The notes: a model not told the origin generated them from the sequence alone. Shown: positions 8,898 through 16,462, counted from the first letter of the stretch. The stretch is 64,000 nucleotides of DNA from Acidobacteriaceae bacterium (GCA_003131585.1 PKVW01000024.1:41073-105072), one strand, 5' to 3'. Numbers and translations: made by a program.

Positions 8898-9116
8898 ATG
8901 GCTTCAACCGCAACCACGCGCGGTAACTACAACGACTCGTACGCTCCCACACTCTCGCTCGAAGTGCGGCAGGAGCGCAGTCCCTGCCGGAAGATTCCAA
9001 TTCCGAAGCTGCAACTGGCGCGGGCCATCCTCGATTTGTACCGGATGGGACTTATCGAGGAAGTGGTGGACGAGAAAGGCGTGCCTCGATTCCGGCCTAC
9101 GGAGAAACTTCTGTGA
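8898..9116 (+). CDS. Small hypothetical phage protein
   Basis: A 72-residue basic protein starting at an ATG preceded by AAGGAGAACACC, which fixes the start downstream of the longer ORF-track start. The C-terminal half (LARAILDLYRMGLIEEVVDEKGVPRFRPT) looks like the helix-plus-wing end of a small DNA-binding domain. No family recognised. Its stop overlaps the GTG start of the next gene. Confidence 0.6.
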   Translation: MASTATTRGNYNDSYAPTLSLEVRQERSPCRKIPIPKLQLARAILDLYRMGLIEEVVDEKGVPRFRPTEKLL

Positions 9117-9364
9117 CCTTGCTGCCTGAGAATCCCGCACCGATCTCCTCAGTCGGCATGGAGGGAGAGGGAGGCGGCGACGTTGAGCACACCGTCGCCG
9201 TCCTCGATCCCTGGGTGCAGGAGATGCGCTACTGCGAACGTTGCGGCGGCTGGGAGATTTGCATCTTCGCGTGGGAGTGCGCCGAAGGAAGAATCGGCTG
9301 TTGTCTGGGATGTGGAAGGCCAAGGGCGGAAGCCTTCACGCGGATGAACTCGGAGGCGGCCTGA
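9113..9364 (+). CDS. Small cysteine-rich (zinc-binding) protein
   Basis: 83 residues starting at GTG, translationally coupled to the gene before (4-base overlap) and to the methyltransferase after (shared TGATG). Cys pairs CERCG and CCLGCG, separated by about 20 residues, suggest a single zinc ribbon. Function unknown; such proteins are common in phage early regions. Confidence 0.55.
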   Translation: MTLLPENPAPISSVGMEGEGGGDVEHTVAVLDPWVQEMRYCERCGGWEICIFAWECAEGRIGCCLGCGRPRAEAFTRMNSEAA

Positions 9365-9972
9365 TGCGACGTCGACCACAAGGCGAGATCCTCTGGTGCC
9401 CGAACGATAAGAACGTCGAGAAGCGTGCGGGCTGGTCCTTCCCTCCCGTCGTTGAAGCGAAAATGCGCGATATCTGTGGCGCGGGCAGCGTGGTGCATCT
9501 TTTCGGCGGCCGCGCCACATTCGGAACCCGGCTTGACGTGGATATTGCGACGGATCCGCACGTAATCGGCGACGCCTGGCTGCCGCCGTTTGCGATGGCC
9601 AGCTTCGACACGGTGATCGTGGACCCGCCGTACTTCACGATGGACCGGGAGATGCTTGGGCAACTTGCGGCGGCCGCAGCTTATGTCGCGCGTTTTCAGG
9701 TTCTCTGGCTGCATCAGCTTTGGGCGCCCTCGCAATTCGGGCTGAGGCTTCAGTATTACTGGATGATCCGCGTCGGAGATAACCATTACGTGCGCGTGCT
9801 TCAGCAATTCCTCCGCACGAGCCGTGTCGTCACGCCGCTGAAACACTTCACGCGAGGTCCGGCCATGAAATACAACCGCTGGCTCGCGGGAGAAATGCCG
9901 CTTCCCTTTCCGAAGTGGCCATCGCAAACCGAACCGATCGCGCAAACGGATATCGCGGAAAGGAGCGCCTGA
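9364..9972 (+). CDS. Phage DNA methyltransferase (DPPY type)
   Basis: A 202-residue class I AdoMet-dependent methyltransferase. VVHLFGGRATFGTRLDVDI resembles the cofactor-binding glycine motif, and FDTVIVDPPYF (about residues 79-89) is the catalytic motif IV of adenine or N4-cytosine methylases. No separate target-recognition domain or restriction gene is nearby, so a solitary phage methylase protecting its DNA is likely. The ATG at the stop of the previous gene is preferred over the longer ORF, which would overlap that gene completely. Confidence 0.75.
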   Translation: MRRRPQGEILWCPNDKNVEKRAGWSFPPVVEAKMRDICGAGSVVHLFGGRATFGTRLDVDIATDPHVIGDAWLPPFAMASFDTVIVDPPYFTMDREMLGQLAAAAAYVARFQVLWLHQLWAPSQFGLRLQYYWMIRVGDNHYVRVLQQFLRTSRVVTPLKHFTRGPAMKYNRWLAGEMPLPFPKWPSQTEPIAQTDIAERSA

Positions 9973-10085
9973 GATGCACTCCGAACTCTTCAACCTCTGG
10001 CGCTTCGTCCTGGCAATCGCCAAAGTTCTGCTGATGACCGGGCTGGGGCCGGGAATTGTGCTCGTGTTTTCTTTGGAGGTAATTT

Positions 10086-10379
10086 ATGCCGCAAATTTTG
10101 CTTCACAAACAGCCGCTAACCGCAGAACAGATCGCGAAGCTCGACGCTCAAGGCGTGATCGCCATTCACACGCAGAGGCCGGAGGATTTTCAGTTTTTGG
10201 ATTTGCGCGTCCCGCAGATAGAAATAAACGACATGGTTTGGGCGCTGCTGGATGCGGCCAACACGGAAAACACTTATTCGACCGAAGTGCGGCGCAAGTT
10301 TGTGGCGAATCTCGCTACACTGGCGGAAGAGAAGCGGGCGAAGAATTCAGAAATACCAGTTCCGGGGGCGGGCAGTTAG
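10086..10379 (+). CDS. Hypothetical phage protein
   Basis: 97 residues with an excellent ribosome site (TTTGGAGGTAATTT before ATG). Helical and acidic, with a conserved-looking centre VPQIEINDMVWALLDAAN. No family recognised. It lies entirely inside a longer ORF in another frame, which is treated as a shadow. Confidence 0.6.
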   Translation: MPQILLHKQPLTAEQIAKLDAQGVIAIHTQRPEDFQFLDLRVPQIEINDMVWALLDAANTENTYSTEVRRKFVANLATLAEEKRAKNSEIPVPGAGS

Positions 10380-10427
10380 CCCCTGTACTCGAATTTGATT
10401 CCAGTGAAGTCAGATTCGGGGCAACAA

Positions 10428-10461
10428 GCCCGCCCCGGAAAGAACAAACGTGGAGGACAGC
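10428..10461 (+). promoter_or_regulatory. Repeated gene leader, copy 1
   Basis: GCCCGCCCCGGAAAG followed by GTGGAGGACAGC directly before the start of the next gene. Nearly the same box stands before the following two genes. Confidence 0.5.
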
Positions 10462-10698
10462 ATGAAAGCACGAGACATAAAGGGTACGAAGTCAGAGAAG
10501 ATCGTCAGGGTGCGGGGGAATCTTTTACCGAAGCGGGTGTTCGTTAAGTGGGACTTTGGGAACAATGAAGACCCGTGGCTCACTTCGGCGGAAGGCGTGG
10601 AGGAGCTGGCGGAGAAGGGCGAAACTGTCTACATCGGCGAATATCGACTGGTGCAAGTCCGCAAGGTCGAACTGGAATTGAAGCTGCGGGACGTGTAG
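10462..10698 (+). CDS. Small hypothetical phage protein
   Basis: 78 residues, mostly beta-strand in appearance (KIVRVRGNLLPKRVFVKWDF, ETVYIGEYRLVQVRKVELELKL). GTGGAGGACAGC before the ATG decides the start, 12 bases inside the ORF-track start. Preceded by the repeated GCCCGCCCCGGAAAG leader. Function unknown. Confidence 0.6.
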   Translation: MKARDIKGTKSEKIVRVRGNLLPKRVFVKWDFGNNEDPWLTSAEGVEELAEKGETVYIGEYRLVQVRKVELELKLRDV

Positions 10699-10703
10699 GG
10701 GAA

Positions 10704-10737
10704 GCCCGGCCCGGAAAGTCAGGCAAAGGAGGACAGC
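10704..10737 (+). promoter_or_regulatory. Repeated gene leader, copy 2
   Basis: GCCCGGCCCGGAAAG, one base different from copy 1, followed by AAAGGAGGACAGC and the ATG at exactly the same 34-base distance. Confidence 0.5.
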
Positions 10738-11070
10738 ATGAGCAAGAGAATTGAACTGGAGACGGATACAGGCAATACGCAGACCGTCGAAGATGATCGA
10801 CCGATTCGCGTTTGGCAGATCGGCCCGGACGGAACCGAGTACTACGCCGCGCATTCCGAAGAGGAGATGAAGCGGTACTACCGCAATGTGTTGGGACCGC
10901 GTGACCGAGAGACCGCCGAAGACGATTTGATTCATCACTTCGAGGAGGTCGAAAACCTCGACGAAGAATTCGAGTTCGACGATGACGGCGAAAAGGCGAC
11001 GACCACATGGCGGAAATTAGCGGAATCCGGAGCGGCTCTGCCATGCCAAATTTCTACGGGGTACAACTGA
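10738..11070 (+). CDS. Acidic hypothetical phage protein
   Basis: 110 residues, very acidic in the second half (HHFEEVENLDEEFEFDDDGEK). AAAGGAGGACAGC gives a strong start. Acidic small phage proteins of this sort are sometimes DNA mimics, but nothing here proves that. The C-terminal 20 residues overlap the leader of the next gene. Confidence 0.6.
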   Translation: MSKRIELETDTGNTQTVEDDRPIRVWQIGPDGTEYYAAHSEEEMKRYYRNVLGPRDRETAEDDLIHHFEEVENLDEEFEFDDDGEKATTTWRKLAESGAALPCQISTGYN

Positions 11071-11071
11071 A

Positions 11072-11097
11072 GCCCGCCCCGGAAAGTGAGGAGAGCG
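11072..11097 (+). promoter_or_regulatory. Repeated gene leader, copy 3
   Basis: GCCCGCCCCGGAAAG identical to copy 1, followed by GAGGAGAGC and a GTG start at 26 bases instead of 34. Confidence 0.5.
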
Positions 11098-11357
11098 TGA
11101 GCCGGTTGAATTGGACGCCGATTAAGCAAAGGGCGGTCAAGGCTGCTGAGTCGCTCGGCCATAAACTCGGCCCCTTTGAGCGCGGTTATCTCAGCTACAC
11201 CGGGCAACTCAAAATGGCGTCATGTGAGCGTTGTTTCGGTTGCTGCTGGGTTGCCATCTCTCAGAGGGGATTCGTCGCGGGCGGGCGTCTCCTGAAGTTT
11301 CGCTGCGGAACTCCTGAAGCTGCCGGACTAATTGGCGACGACGTGAGGGCTGCATGA
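11098..11357 (+). CDS. Small Cys-containing hypothetical protein
   Basis: About 85 residues from a GTG placed by GAGGAGAGC and by the repeated leader. The ORF track offers an ATG 91 bases earlier, which would run through the leader and the previous gene. Contains CERCFGCCWV (a CxxCxxCC cluster) that may bind zinc. 4-base overlap with the next gene. Function unknown. Confidence 0.5.
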
Positions 11358-11542
11358 CCGAGCACTTCACCCGCAACACGATATCCGCAACCTTCTACTG
11401 CAACAAGTGCGGGAAGCCGACGCCGCACCGCATCGACGACCGCCGCAAAGGGCCGTGTCTGGAGTGCATCGCTAGACTGGAGCGGCAGCACGGCGAATTG
11501 GTGAAACCGGAAGTGGAGCGGCAGTGGAGTTTGTTCGCATGA
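11354..11542 (+). CDS. Small zinc-ribbon protein
   Basis: 62 residues with two Cys pairs, CNKCGKPTPH and CLECIARLE, 17 residues apart: a classic minimal zinc ribbon. Overlaps its neighbours by four bases on both sides, so it is part of one coupled transcript. Probably a small nucleic-acid or protein binder; no precise role. Confidence 0.6.
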   Translation: MTEHFTRNTISATFYCNKCGKPTPHRIDDRRKGPCLECIARLERQHGELVKPEVERQWSLFA

Positions 11543-11901
11543 GCGCCGACTTCGCACTCGATTTTTCCGGCGATCCAGTTCCCTGCGACTTCCCCGGTTG
11601 CGTCCTCGATTTGTTCCATGACGGCGATCACGTTATCGGTGTCGAAGTTGTCGAGAAACATTTCCGCGAAGCTGGAATTTCCACGAAGCGCAAGAACGGC
11701 GACCTCTACGTCCGGTGCACTGATGCGACGTTTGCATATCTGACCGGGCCGCGTCCGCAGATTCTAGCTCCCGTCGCTTGCACCTGCGCCCAACGTCCTT
11801 ACCCGCACGAGTTGAGCGTGCATAACGCCATCCGATTTGAAAGCCGCGCTATGCGCTGGCCGTGGAGCCTGCGCTTCGCGCCGAACATGGAGGCACCATG
11901 A
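11539..11901 (+). CDS. Hypothetical phage protein
   Basis: 120 residues from an ATG overlapping the previous stop. Starts with acidic MSADFALDFSGDPVPCDFPGC, contains a short CDFPGC pair and a C-terminal CTC. Globular-looking but not recognised. Next gene begins on its ATGA. Confidence 0.5.
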   Translation: MSADFALDFSGDPVPCDFPGCVLDLFHDGDHVIGVEVVEKHFREAGISTKRKNGDLYVRCTDATFAYLTGPRPQILAPVACTCAQRPYPHELSVHNAIRFESRAMRWPWSLRFAPNMEAP

Positions 11902-12128
11902 CAGAGTTTCTGATCGCACAGAACGACGACCCGGAATTGCTGGAATGGCTTGCGGCAGCGGATGAGTATGGCGGCGGCTTCGTGAGAGCGATTGCCCGCG
12001 CCGGGTTAGTCGCAGACTTGGAGAACTACCCGCTGATCCGTCCACTGCTGATCCAGATGCGTGCGAAGTATCTAGTCTACGAGCCGAGCGACGAAGTGAA
12101 GCGCGAAATTCGGGAGAGAGAGCGATGA
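11898..12128 (+). CDS. Hypothetical phage protein
   Basis: 76 residues from the ATG that overlaps the previous stop. Entirely helical in appearance (DPELLEWLAAADEYGGGFVRAIARAG), ending with a strongly charged helix KREIRERER. No family recognised. Confidence 0.55.
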   Translation: MTEFLIAQNDDPELLEWLAAADEYGGGFVRAIARAGLVADLENYPLIRPLLIQMRAKYLVYEPSDEVKREIRERER

Positions 12129-12502
12129 ACTCCCGCGACTTGATCTCCGATCTCCCGCTCGGCCCCGGCGACCGCCGCGCAGCCTTGTTGCAAGCCCGGC
12201 TCATCTTCCGCTATCTGGCCGACCACGTCGAGGAAGCGCGCCTCGGCGAGAGACAGCGGCTCTGCGACGCCACCGATTTCAAAGCCTGGCTGCGGGAACT
12301 GGCCGAGGAAGTGCGCAAGATCGGCAACTTGTCTCAAGATGTCACAACCGGACTGAAGGTGTTCCCGCCCGCCCCACAGAAACGCTACGGCGAAGCGGAC
12401 TGGTGCCCCGACTGCGGCCACATTCATGCCGACGACGAGGAGTGCGGCTTCCCGATCGGCGGGGGACGGAAGTGCCGGTGCGAAAGGGCGGTGGTGGCGT
12501 GA
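12125..12502 (+). CDS. Hypothetical protein with C-terminal zinc ribbon
   Basis: 125 residues: a helical N-terminal part (RRAALLQARLIFRYLADHVEEARL) and a C-terminal ribbon CPDCGHIHADDEECG...CRC. Four-base overlaps with both neighbours. Function unknown. Confidence 0.55.
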   Translation: MNSRDLISDLPLGPGDRRAALLQARLIFRYLADHVEEARLGERQRLCDATDFKAWLRELAEEVRKIGNLSQDVTTGLKVFPPAPQKRYGEADWCPDCGHIHADDEECGFPIGGGRKCRCERAVVA

Positions 12503-12795
12503 ACCCGGAACAGTTGATTAAATCGTGGGCCGATGATTCCGCTTACCATGCGATTGTCTGGGCGCATGATTGGAACCCGTTTTCGCGTGGAGTGCGATGC
12601 CAGTGTGAAGCGTGTGGCAGAGCATGTTCCGTCTGGCCTGTCGTCGCCAATAAGAGGGCTGCGAATCCCCGGTTGCACATTCTGTGCCGCGCGAAGTGCA
12701 TGGCGATCTCGCTTAAAGTTAACGGGCCAATACCTTTCGGTGGCCCGATCAAAAACAACGTGCTGCCCGAGAAGCTCGAAAAGTTTGGAGGCTGA
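12499..12795 (+). CDS. Small zinc-binding hypothetical protein
   Basis: 98 residues starting at a GTG that overlaps the preceding stop. CQCEACGRAC followed by a C-terminal CRAKC could form one zinc site. Function unknown; part of the coupled run of tiny genes. Confidence 0.5.
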   Translation: MNPEQLIKSWADDSAYHAIVWAHDWNPFSRGVRCQCEACGRACSVWPVVANKRAANPRLHILCRAKCMAISLKVNGPIPFGGPIKNNVLPEKLEKFGG

Positions 12796-12996
12796 GTGAG
12801 CTACCGCGAAGAGAACGGGCAGGTGGTACTGACCATGAGCCGGCAAGATTACGAAATGATCTTGATGGCTCTCGGTTCCTTTACCGCGATGATCTGGAAA
12901 AACGGCGGCGAACACGTGAAAGTTGTTTCGCTACTGAACCGTCTCAACGAGGGCAACCCGAACTACACTCCGTACCAGGTAGAGCAGAAGAAGTGA
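12796..12996 (+). CDS. Small hypothetical phage protein
   Basis: 66 residues from GTG directly after the previous stop. The segment DYEMILMALGSFTAMIWKNGGEHVKVVSLLNRLNEGNP resembles small phage proteins in which two helices flank a short loop. No function assigned. Confidence 0.5.
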   Translation: MSYREENGQVVLTMSRQDYEMILMALGSFTAMIWKNGGEHVKVVSLLNRLNEGNPNYTPYQVEQKK

Positions 12997-13274
12997 AAGG
13001 CGTCGATTCAATGAAGGCAAGTTTCATGGAAGCCGAAAAGGATTTCCTCGATTTCCGAAAGACGCGGGAATGGAGTCCCGAGAAGGAGCGCTTGTTCTCC
13101 TGTGTCATCGGCGCGGCGATAGCTTGGGGATGCGAAATCGGCCTGAGTGTTTACCGAGAAAATGCGTCCCGCGATATTCTTCGTCAGGCAGCGGCGCTCG
13201 GAAAAATCCCGCCTAGCCCTTCGCTGAATTGCACACCCAGTGCGCCGCCCTGTTCCAATCCTGACCGTCCTTAA
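12993..13274 (+). CDS. Hypothetical phage protein, end of rightward early run
   Basis: 93 residues from GTG (or ATG six codons later) coupled to the preceding gene. A helical core with WSPEKERLFSCVIGAAIAWGCEIG is followed by a Pro/Ser-rich tail that overlaps the converging HNH gene by about 60 bases. Function unknown. Confidence 0.5.
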   Translation: MKGVDSMKASFMEAEKDFLDFRKTREWSPEKERLFSCVIGAAIAWGCEIGLSVYRENASRDILRQAAALGKIPPSPSLNCTPSAPPCSNPDRP

Positions 13275-13560
13275 CGATCCGGTCGTCCCGCCACGCTGCT
13301 CCCATGCCTCTACGTCGCTGATGTTCAAAGGTGGCATGGTTTAGGGCCAATTTCTTCCCGCAGAGGCTGCAGTGGCCTCCCTGACGCTCTAGCATCACCT
13401 TTACGCGGCGTTTGTATTCCCTCCATCCCGCTAGAGAATCCACGCAGACTTCCCTTCCGTCCGGGTAGACACGCACGGACCCGGCGAGGATGGCGGTGTA
13501 GCGCAGGGAGGATTCGGGATAGTCATGGGAGCGCGGGATGGGCCTTCGTCGAAAGGTCAC
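13213..13560 (-). CDS. HNH endonuclease
   Basis: 115 residues from GTG overlapping the stop of the upstream gene. The C-terminal part has the HNH/zinc layout: CSLCGKKLALNHATFEHQRRRGMG with a Cys pair, a catalytic-type HATFEH pair, and a final HWVCN. Likely a small phage nuclease or homing-type endonuclease. The ORF-track version starting 104 codons earlier is a shadow over the neighbouring gene. Last gene of the leftward operon. Confidence 0.7.
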   Translation of the reverse strand: MTFRRRPIPRSHDYPESSLRYTAILAGSVRVYPDGREVCVDSLAGWREYKRRVKVMLERQGGHCSLCGKKLALNHATFEHQRRRGMGAAWRDDRIVKDGQDWNRAAHWVCNSAKG

Positions 13561-13934
13561 GGTTTGATTCTTCCCTCGACGCGGATGTAGACGTAGGGCT
13601 TGTCTCGGAATTCTTTCAGGAAGCGGTCTACATCGCCGTCCTGCATCAACAGTTCGTCGATCTCCCCGATTGCCCCTTTCGCTTTCATCTCTGAGGCGAT
13701 GTGCCGGACCGTCGCAATGGCAAAACTGCGAGTGCAGGACGCCTTCACGCCATAACTGCTTTTCTCGTCTGCGGAATCGAACACCTTGTCGTCTTTGTGG
13801 TAGCGGAAGCGGTAATTGATCTGGTACTTTTTCTCCGGCTCGGTTTCGCTCACCCCGCACATCCAATCGCAATCGTCGGTGAGAGCGAGGAACCAGATGC
13901 CGACCGTCTTTTCGTCAATATTCAGCAGTGCCAT
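13557..13934 (-). CDS. Hypothetical phage protein
   Basis: 125 residues with an excellent ribosome site (GGAAGGAGGAGTC before ATG). The first 60 residues look like an antiparallel beta sheet with alternating charges (KKYQINYRFRYHKDDKVFD), then a helix and a DVDRFLKEFRDKPYVYIRVEG ending. No family recognised. Coupled by a 4-base overlap to the HNH gene. Confidence 0.6.
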   Translation of the reverse strand: MALLNIDEKTVGIWFLALTDDCDWMCGVSETEPEKKYQINYRFRYHKDDKVFDSADEKSSYGVKASCTRSFAIATVRHIASEMKAKGAIGEIDELLMQDGDVDRFLKEFRDKPYVYIRVEGRIKP

Positions 13935-13976
13935 GACTCCTCCTTCCTCGGGAGCGCGGGATGGGGCGGCGGCGGA

Positions 13977-14273
13977 TCAAAATTGAATCTCGACACCGTT
14001 TTTCTTCAGAACTTCCTCGATCTTTTCGGCCATCTCCTTCGCTAGGTCGGTGGCGGCGTTCCCGTGCTGGTAGCTCTTGATGCAGTGTCGCGCCGCTTCG
14101 AGAACCTTCAGTAGGTCGCCGTTAGCCTGACACGCGCGTTCGATTTTTTCGGTGCGATGCTTCAATCCGTCCAGAGCGGGCCGTCGAGCGAGAACTTCGT
14201 CGATTGTCTGGAGTTCCATATTCGCTAAGTCCAATTTCAGCGCCAAGTCCTGCAAAAGTTCGTTCTGCTCCAT
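13977..14273 (-). CDS. Helical hypothetical phage protein
   Basis: 98 residues, start set by GAGGAGACCAAC before ATG (nine codons inside the ORF-track start). Entirely helical, heptad-like (LQDLALKLDLANMELQTIDEVL and AEKIEEVLKKNG). The ribosome site lies in a possible hairpin, described separately. Function unknown. Confidence 0.6.
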   Translation of the reverse strand: MEQNELLQDLALKLDLANMELQTIDEVLARRPALDGLKHRTEKIERACQANGDLLKVLEAARHCIKSYQHGNAATDLAKEMAEKIEEVLKKNGVEIQF

Positions 14274-14276
14274 GTT

Positions 14277-14337
14277 GGTCTCCTCAGTGCCGAGCCTCAC
14301 TCGGCAGACCGGATATAAGGAAATTGTTATACCCGGT
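14277..14337 (-). promoter_or_regulatory. Structured leader with possible ribosome-site hairpin
   Basis: Read leftward, ACCGGGTATAA...TTATATCCGGT forms an imperfect palindrome, followed by a perfect 7-bp hairpin TGCCGAG/CTCGGCA, and GGTCT can pair with the AGACC that overlaps GAGGAGACC, the ribosome site of the 98-residue gene. This could control translation or attenuate transcription after the ATPase gene. Confidence 0.35.
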
Positions 14338-14429
14338 TTCGACCTGATTTTCGATGGCCCTTTCCTCCCTCGGGCCTTCGGGTTTGTTCTCGGTGTCGCA
14401 AGCAGACGGAGGGCCGAGAAGATGAAAGG

Positions 14430-15650
14430 CTAGAACGGCAACTCCCACTCCTCCGATTCGCCCCGGTCGTACTCGGCGATGCAGTCGTGCATCTGGATCA
14501 GCACCGTGTCTTTTGAGGTCATGTCGTGGACCGCGATTTTCTCGTAGGCGTGCAGGATGCGGAGGCCGCGCTCCAGTTGTTCGACGGGCAGCGCGTCTGC
14601 GGCTTCCTTCGACTTCACTCCGAAGATCAGTTCCGAGATGGCGATCCGCACTTGCTTGTCCTCTTTGCCCTGTCCGGCGAAGTGAAGATCGAGACAGCCT
14701 TTGATCTCGGCCGACATCACTTCCCGGCGCTGGCGCTTGGCGTAGAACTCGCCGTTGCCCTCGTTGTCGATCATGGCTTCCGAGTTTGCGGTGGTGTCGA
14801 GCGTGGTGAATCCCATCGTCTCCTGGACGGCGGCGAAGTGTCCGCGAAGGCTCTGCCAGACTTGCGCGTAGCCGCCCGGTTTGTAGCCTGCTTTGTCGGA
14901 CCAGCGGAACTCTTTTCCGTTCAAGGCCCAAGTCCGATCCTTGAGCACATAGGCGACGTGGTTCATACGGCCTTCGCCATCGGTGATCTTCCCGTCCTTG
15001 CGGCGCGGCTTGATTTCGAGCTTCATCCGCAAGACCAAGTGGGGCTCGTACCCGAAGTTATTGGACCCGCCGGCCTTCATCTTTTCGCCCGTCTTGACTT
15101 TCGTGATCGCGCCTTTTTCGTCGATCAGATCATCGGTCACGTCCCCAACGCGGCCCAAGCCGATGCAGTGCAGTTTCGAGTTAAGGAAGTGGGCCACGTA
15201 GTCGGTCCACATGGCGTTCAGTTCGTTGCCCCAATTGTTCGGCGATTTCTTGCGGACGGTTTTCAGCAGCTCGATCCAGATTTTCTGCAACTCGACCATC
15301 CAGACACAAGCCCCGGCGCGTTCGGCGTCCCGCAGATCGGTCATCATCCCTTGAAACGTGGGCACGGTGCGAATCTGGAAGTCGATCTTCTCCGGCGCGA
15401 AGATGGTGCGCCTGGGGAACTGCATCCCCAGCTCAGGATCGGTGCCCCAGACCGGAGCGCCGCCGTAGAACTCTTTCGAGATTGCCGCGGCGTAGAGGCA
15501 GGCGGTCGCGGTTTTCCCCACTCCCTGTTCGCCGAAGATGGCGAGTTTGGTAGGGATGATCTGGATGGGCTTCTTCTCTAGGTTGTGAATCAAGTGCGGT
15601 TGAACACTAGGCTGCGTTGGATTGGTGATCGGTTGTGCTTGCGCTGACAT
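14430..15650 (-). CDS. Phage P-loop ATPase, Sak4/AAA_24-like
   Basis: 406 residues. Walker A GEQGVGKTATA is at about residues 40-50 after a short strand LAIFGEQ, as in phage RecA-like single-strand annealing/recombination ATPases (Sak4, AAA_24). Next come the conserved block FQIRTVPTFQGMMTDLRD, a LHCIGLGRVGDV strand and a long helical C-terminus. Phages use such proteins for recombination-dependent replication. Preceded by AAGGAGAATCAAC, a strong ribosome site. It sits among small early genes in the leftward operon. Family placement is by motif only; a general helicase-type AAA protein is the alternative. Confidence 0.7.
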   Translation of the reverse strand: MSAQAQPITNPTQPSVQPHLIHNLEKKPIQIIPTKLAIFGEQGVGKTATACLYAAAISKEFYGGAPVWGTDPELGMQFPRRTIFAPEKIDFQIRTVPTFQGMMTDLRDAERAGACVWMVELQKIWIELLKTVRKKSPNNWGNELNAMWTDYVAHFLNSKLHCIGLGRVGDVTDDLIDEKGAITKVKTGEKMKAGGSNNFGYEPHLVLRMKLEIKPRRKDGKITDGEGRMNHVAYVLKDRTWALNGKEFRWSDKAGYKPGGYAQVWQSLRGHFAAVQETMGFTTLDTTANSEAMIDNEGNGEFYAKRQRREVMSAEIKGCLDLHFAGQGKEDKQVRIAISELIFGVKSKEAADALPVEQLERGLRILHAYEKIAVHDMTSKDTVLIQMHDCIAEYDRGESEEWELPF

Positions 15651-15870
15651 GTTGATTCTCCTTTTTCTGAGTTTGGGATTTGTGGAATGCGGTGATGCGT
15701 TCGTCGGCCTCGCGGTACATCGTGAGGGCTTCGAGTAAAGTTCGGACGGCGGACGGGACTTCTTTCAGGTTGAGGAAGGCCAGAGCGACAGTTGCCGCGC
15801 CGACCACTCCATAGGCGGCATGGTCACGGTCGCGGCAGAGGAGAGAGAATTCGGAGGGAGTGTTTCTCAT
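15607..15870 (-). CDS. Small hypothetical phage protein
   Basis: 87 residues from the ATG overlapping the upstream stop (AAATGA). Contains a helical hydrophobic part AYGVVGAATVALAFLNLKEVP and overlaps the ATPase start by about 40 bases. Function unknown. Confidence 0.5.
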   Translation of the reverse strand: MRNTPSEFSLLCRDRDHAAYGVVGAATVALAFLNLKEVPSAVRTLLEALTMYREADERITAFHKSQTQKKENQHVSASTTDHQSNAA

Positions 15871-16154
15871 TTCACTTCCCCCGGCTCCGTGATCAGGACG
15901 TTGCCCACAACTTCGTCGCCCGGAATGCCTCCCGCTTCGACTAGCAGCTTCGTCGCTTTCTCGTTGACGATGAGAAGTCCGCCTTGCAGCTTGCCTTCCT
16001 CGTCCATCCACATCGTGCGTCCATCGGCGAGAGCGATCGCCTGTACCGTTTTGCAGCCGATGATGGCGTAAAGTTCGCTGAGACTGAATCCTCGCTGAGG
16101 AATTCGCGGTTGCACTGTGGACTGGTCTCCGTTTGCATGAATGAGTTCAGCCAC
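15867..16154 (-). CDS. DUF3846-like phage protein
   Basis: 95 residues from GTG preceded by GAGGTGAGCC. The order SLSELYAIIGCKTVQAIALADGRTMWMDEEGKLQ, then NEKATKLLVEAG and DEVVGNVLIT, matches my memory of DUF3846 proteins, small early proteins of phages and plasmids with no known function. Coupled to both neighbours by overlaps. Confidence 0.65.
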   Translation of the reverse strand: MAELIHANGDQSTVQPRIPQRGFSLSELYAIIGCKTVQAIALADGRTMWMDEEGKLQGGLLIVNEKATKLLVEAGGIPGDEVVGNVLITEPGEVK

Positions 16155-16356
16155 GGCTCACCTCCCGCCAGTGCCGGGCGCAGTAGTCCATTTCGCGGGC
16201 TACGTCATGCACGCGGGCGATTTCTAGGCAGGGCTGGCCGTCGCACGCGCCCCAGACGGATTCCGGGGACTCGTAGCAGCAGAGAGAAAGAGTTTGTTCG
16301 GGAACCACCTGTGGAAATTGCGGGTGGGGGAGAACTGGTAGAGTGCTGTGAGCCAT
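16147..16356 (-). CDS. Small Cys-containing protein, first gene of leftward operon
   Basis: 69 residues from the second ATG, because GGGAGG lies five bases before it; the first ATG would contain that site. Contains LCCYESPESVWGACDGQPC and YCARHW, a Cys/His set that could bind zinc. Function unknown. Confidence 0.5.
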   Translation of the reverse strand: MAHSTLPVLPHPQFPQVVPEQTLSLCCYESPESVWGACDGQPCLEIARVHDVAREMDYCARHWREVSRG

Positions 16357-16433
16357 GCGGCCTCCCATTTAGGTCGTTTCGGTTAGGGCGGATCGGGTGC
16401 TACTAACACTCGGTCTGCCCGTTTACACCATGT

Positions 16434-16462
16434 ATTCTCTCACCTTGCTTGCAAGCTGTCAA
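16434..16462 (-). promoter_or_regulatory. Leftward early promoter
   Basis: On the minus strand TTGACA (perfect -35), a 17-base spacer and GAGAAT (4 of 6 for -10). The spacer contains the palindrome GCTTGCAAGC, so a bound repressor would block it. It would drive the seven-gene leftward operon. Confidence 0.6.
16444..16455. promoter_or_regulatory. Operator-like palindrome 1
   Basis: CTTGCTTGCAAG, a 5-bp inverted repeat around TT; it overlaps the 10-bp perfect palindrome GCTTGCAAGC. It lies in the spacer of the leftward promoter and on the -35 of the rightward one. The second copy is 45 bases away. Confidence 0.6.

Noticed and set aside
9241-9972. Longer methyltransferase start
   Set aside because: The first 41 codons lie inside the Cys-rich gene in another frame; the TGATG junction marks the real start.
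9974-10465. 163-codon ORF beginning with a hydrophobic stretch
   Set aside because: Only the first 35 codons look protein-like; the rest mirrors the well-supported 97-residue gene. A tiny membrane protein cannot end there because no stop follows.
14526-15581. 351-codon rightward ORF over the P-loop ATPase
   Set aside because: Complement of a gene with Walker A and a strong ribosome site.
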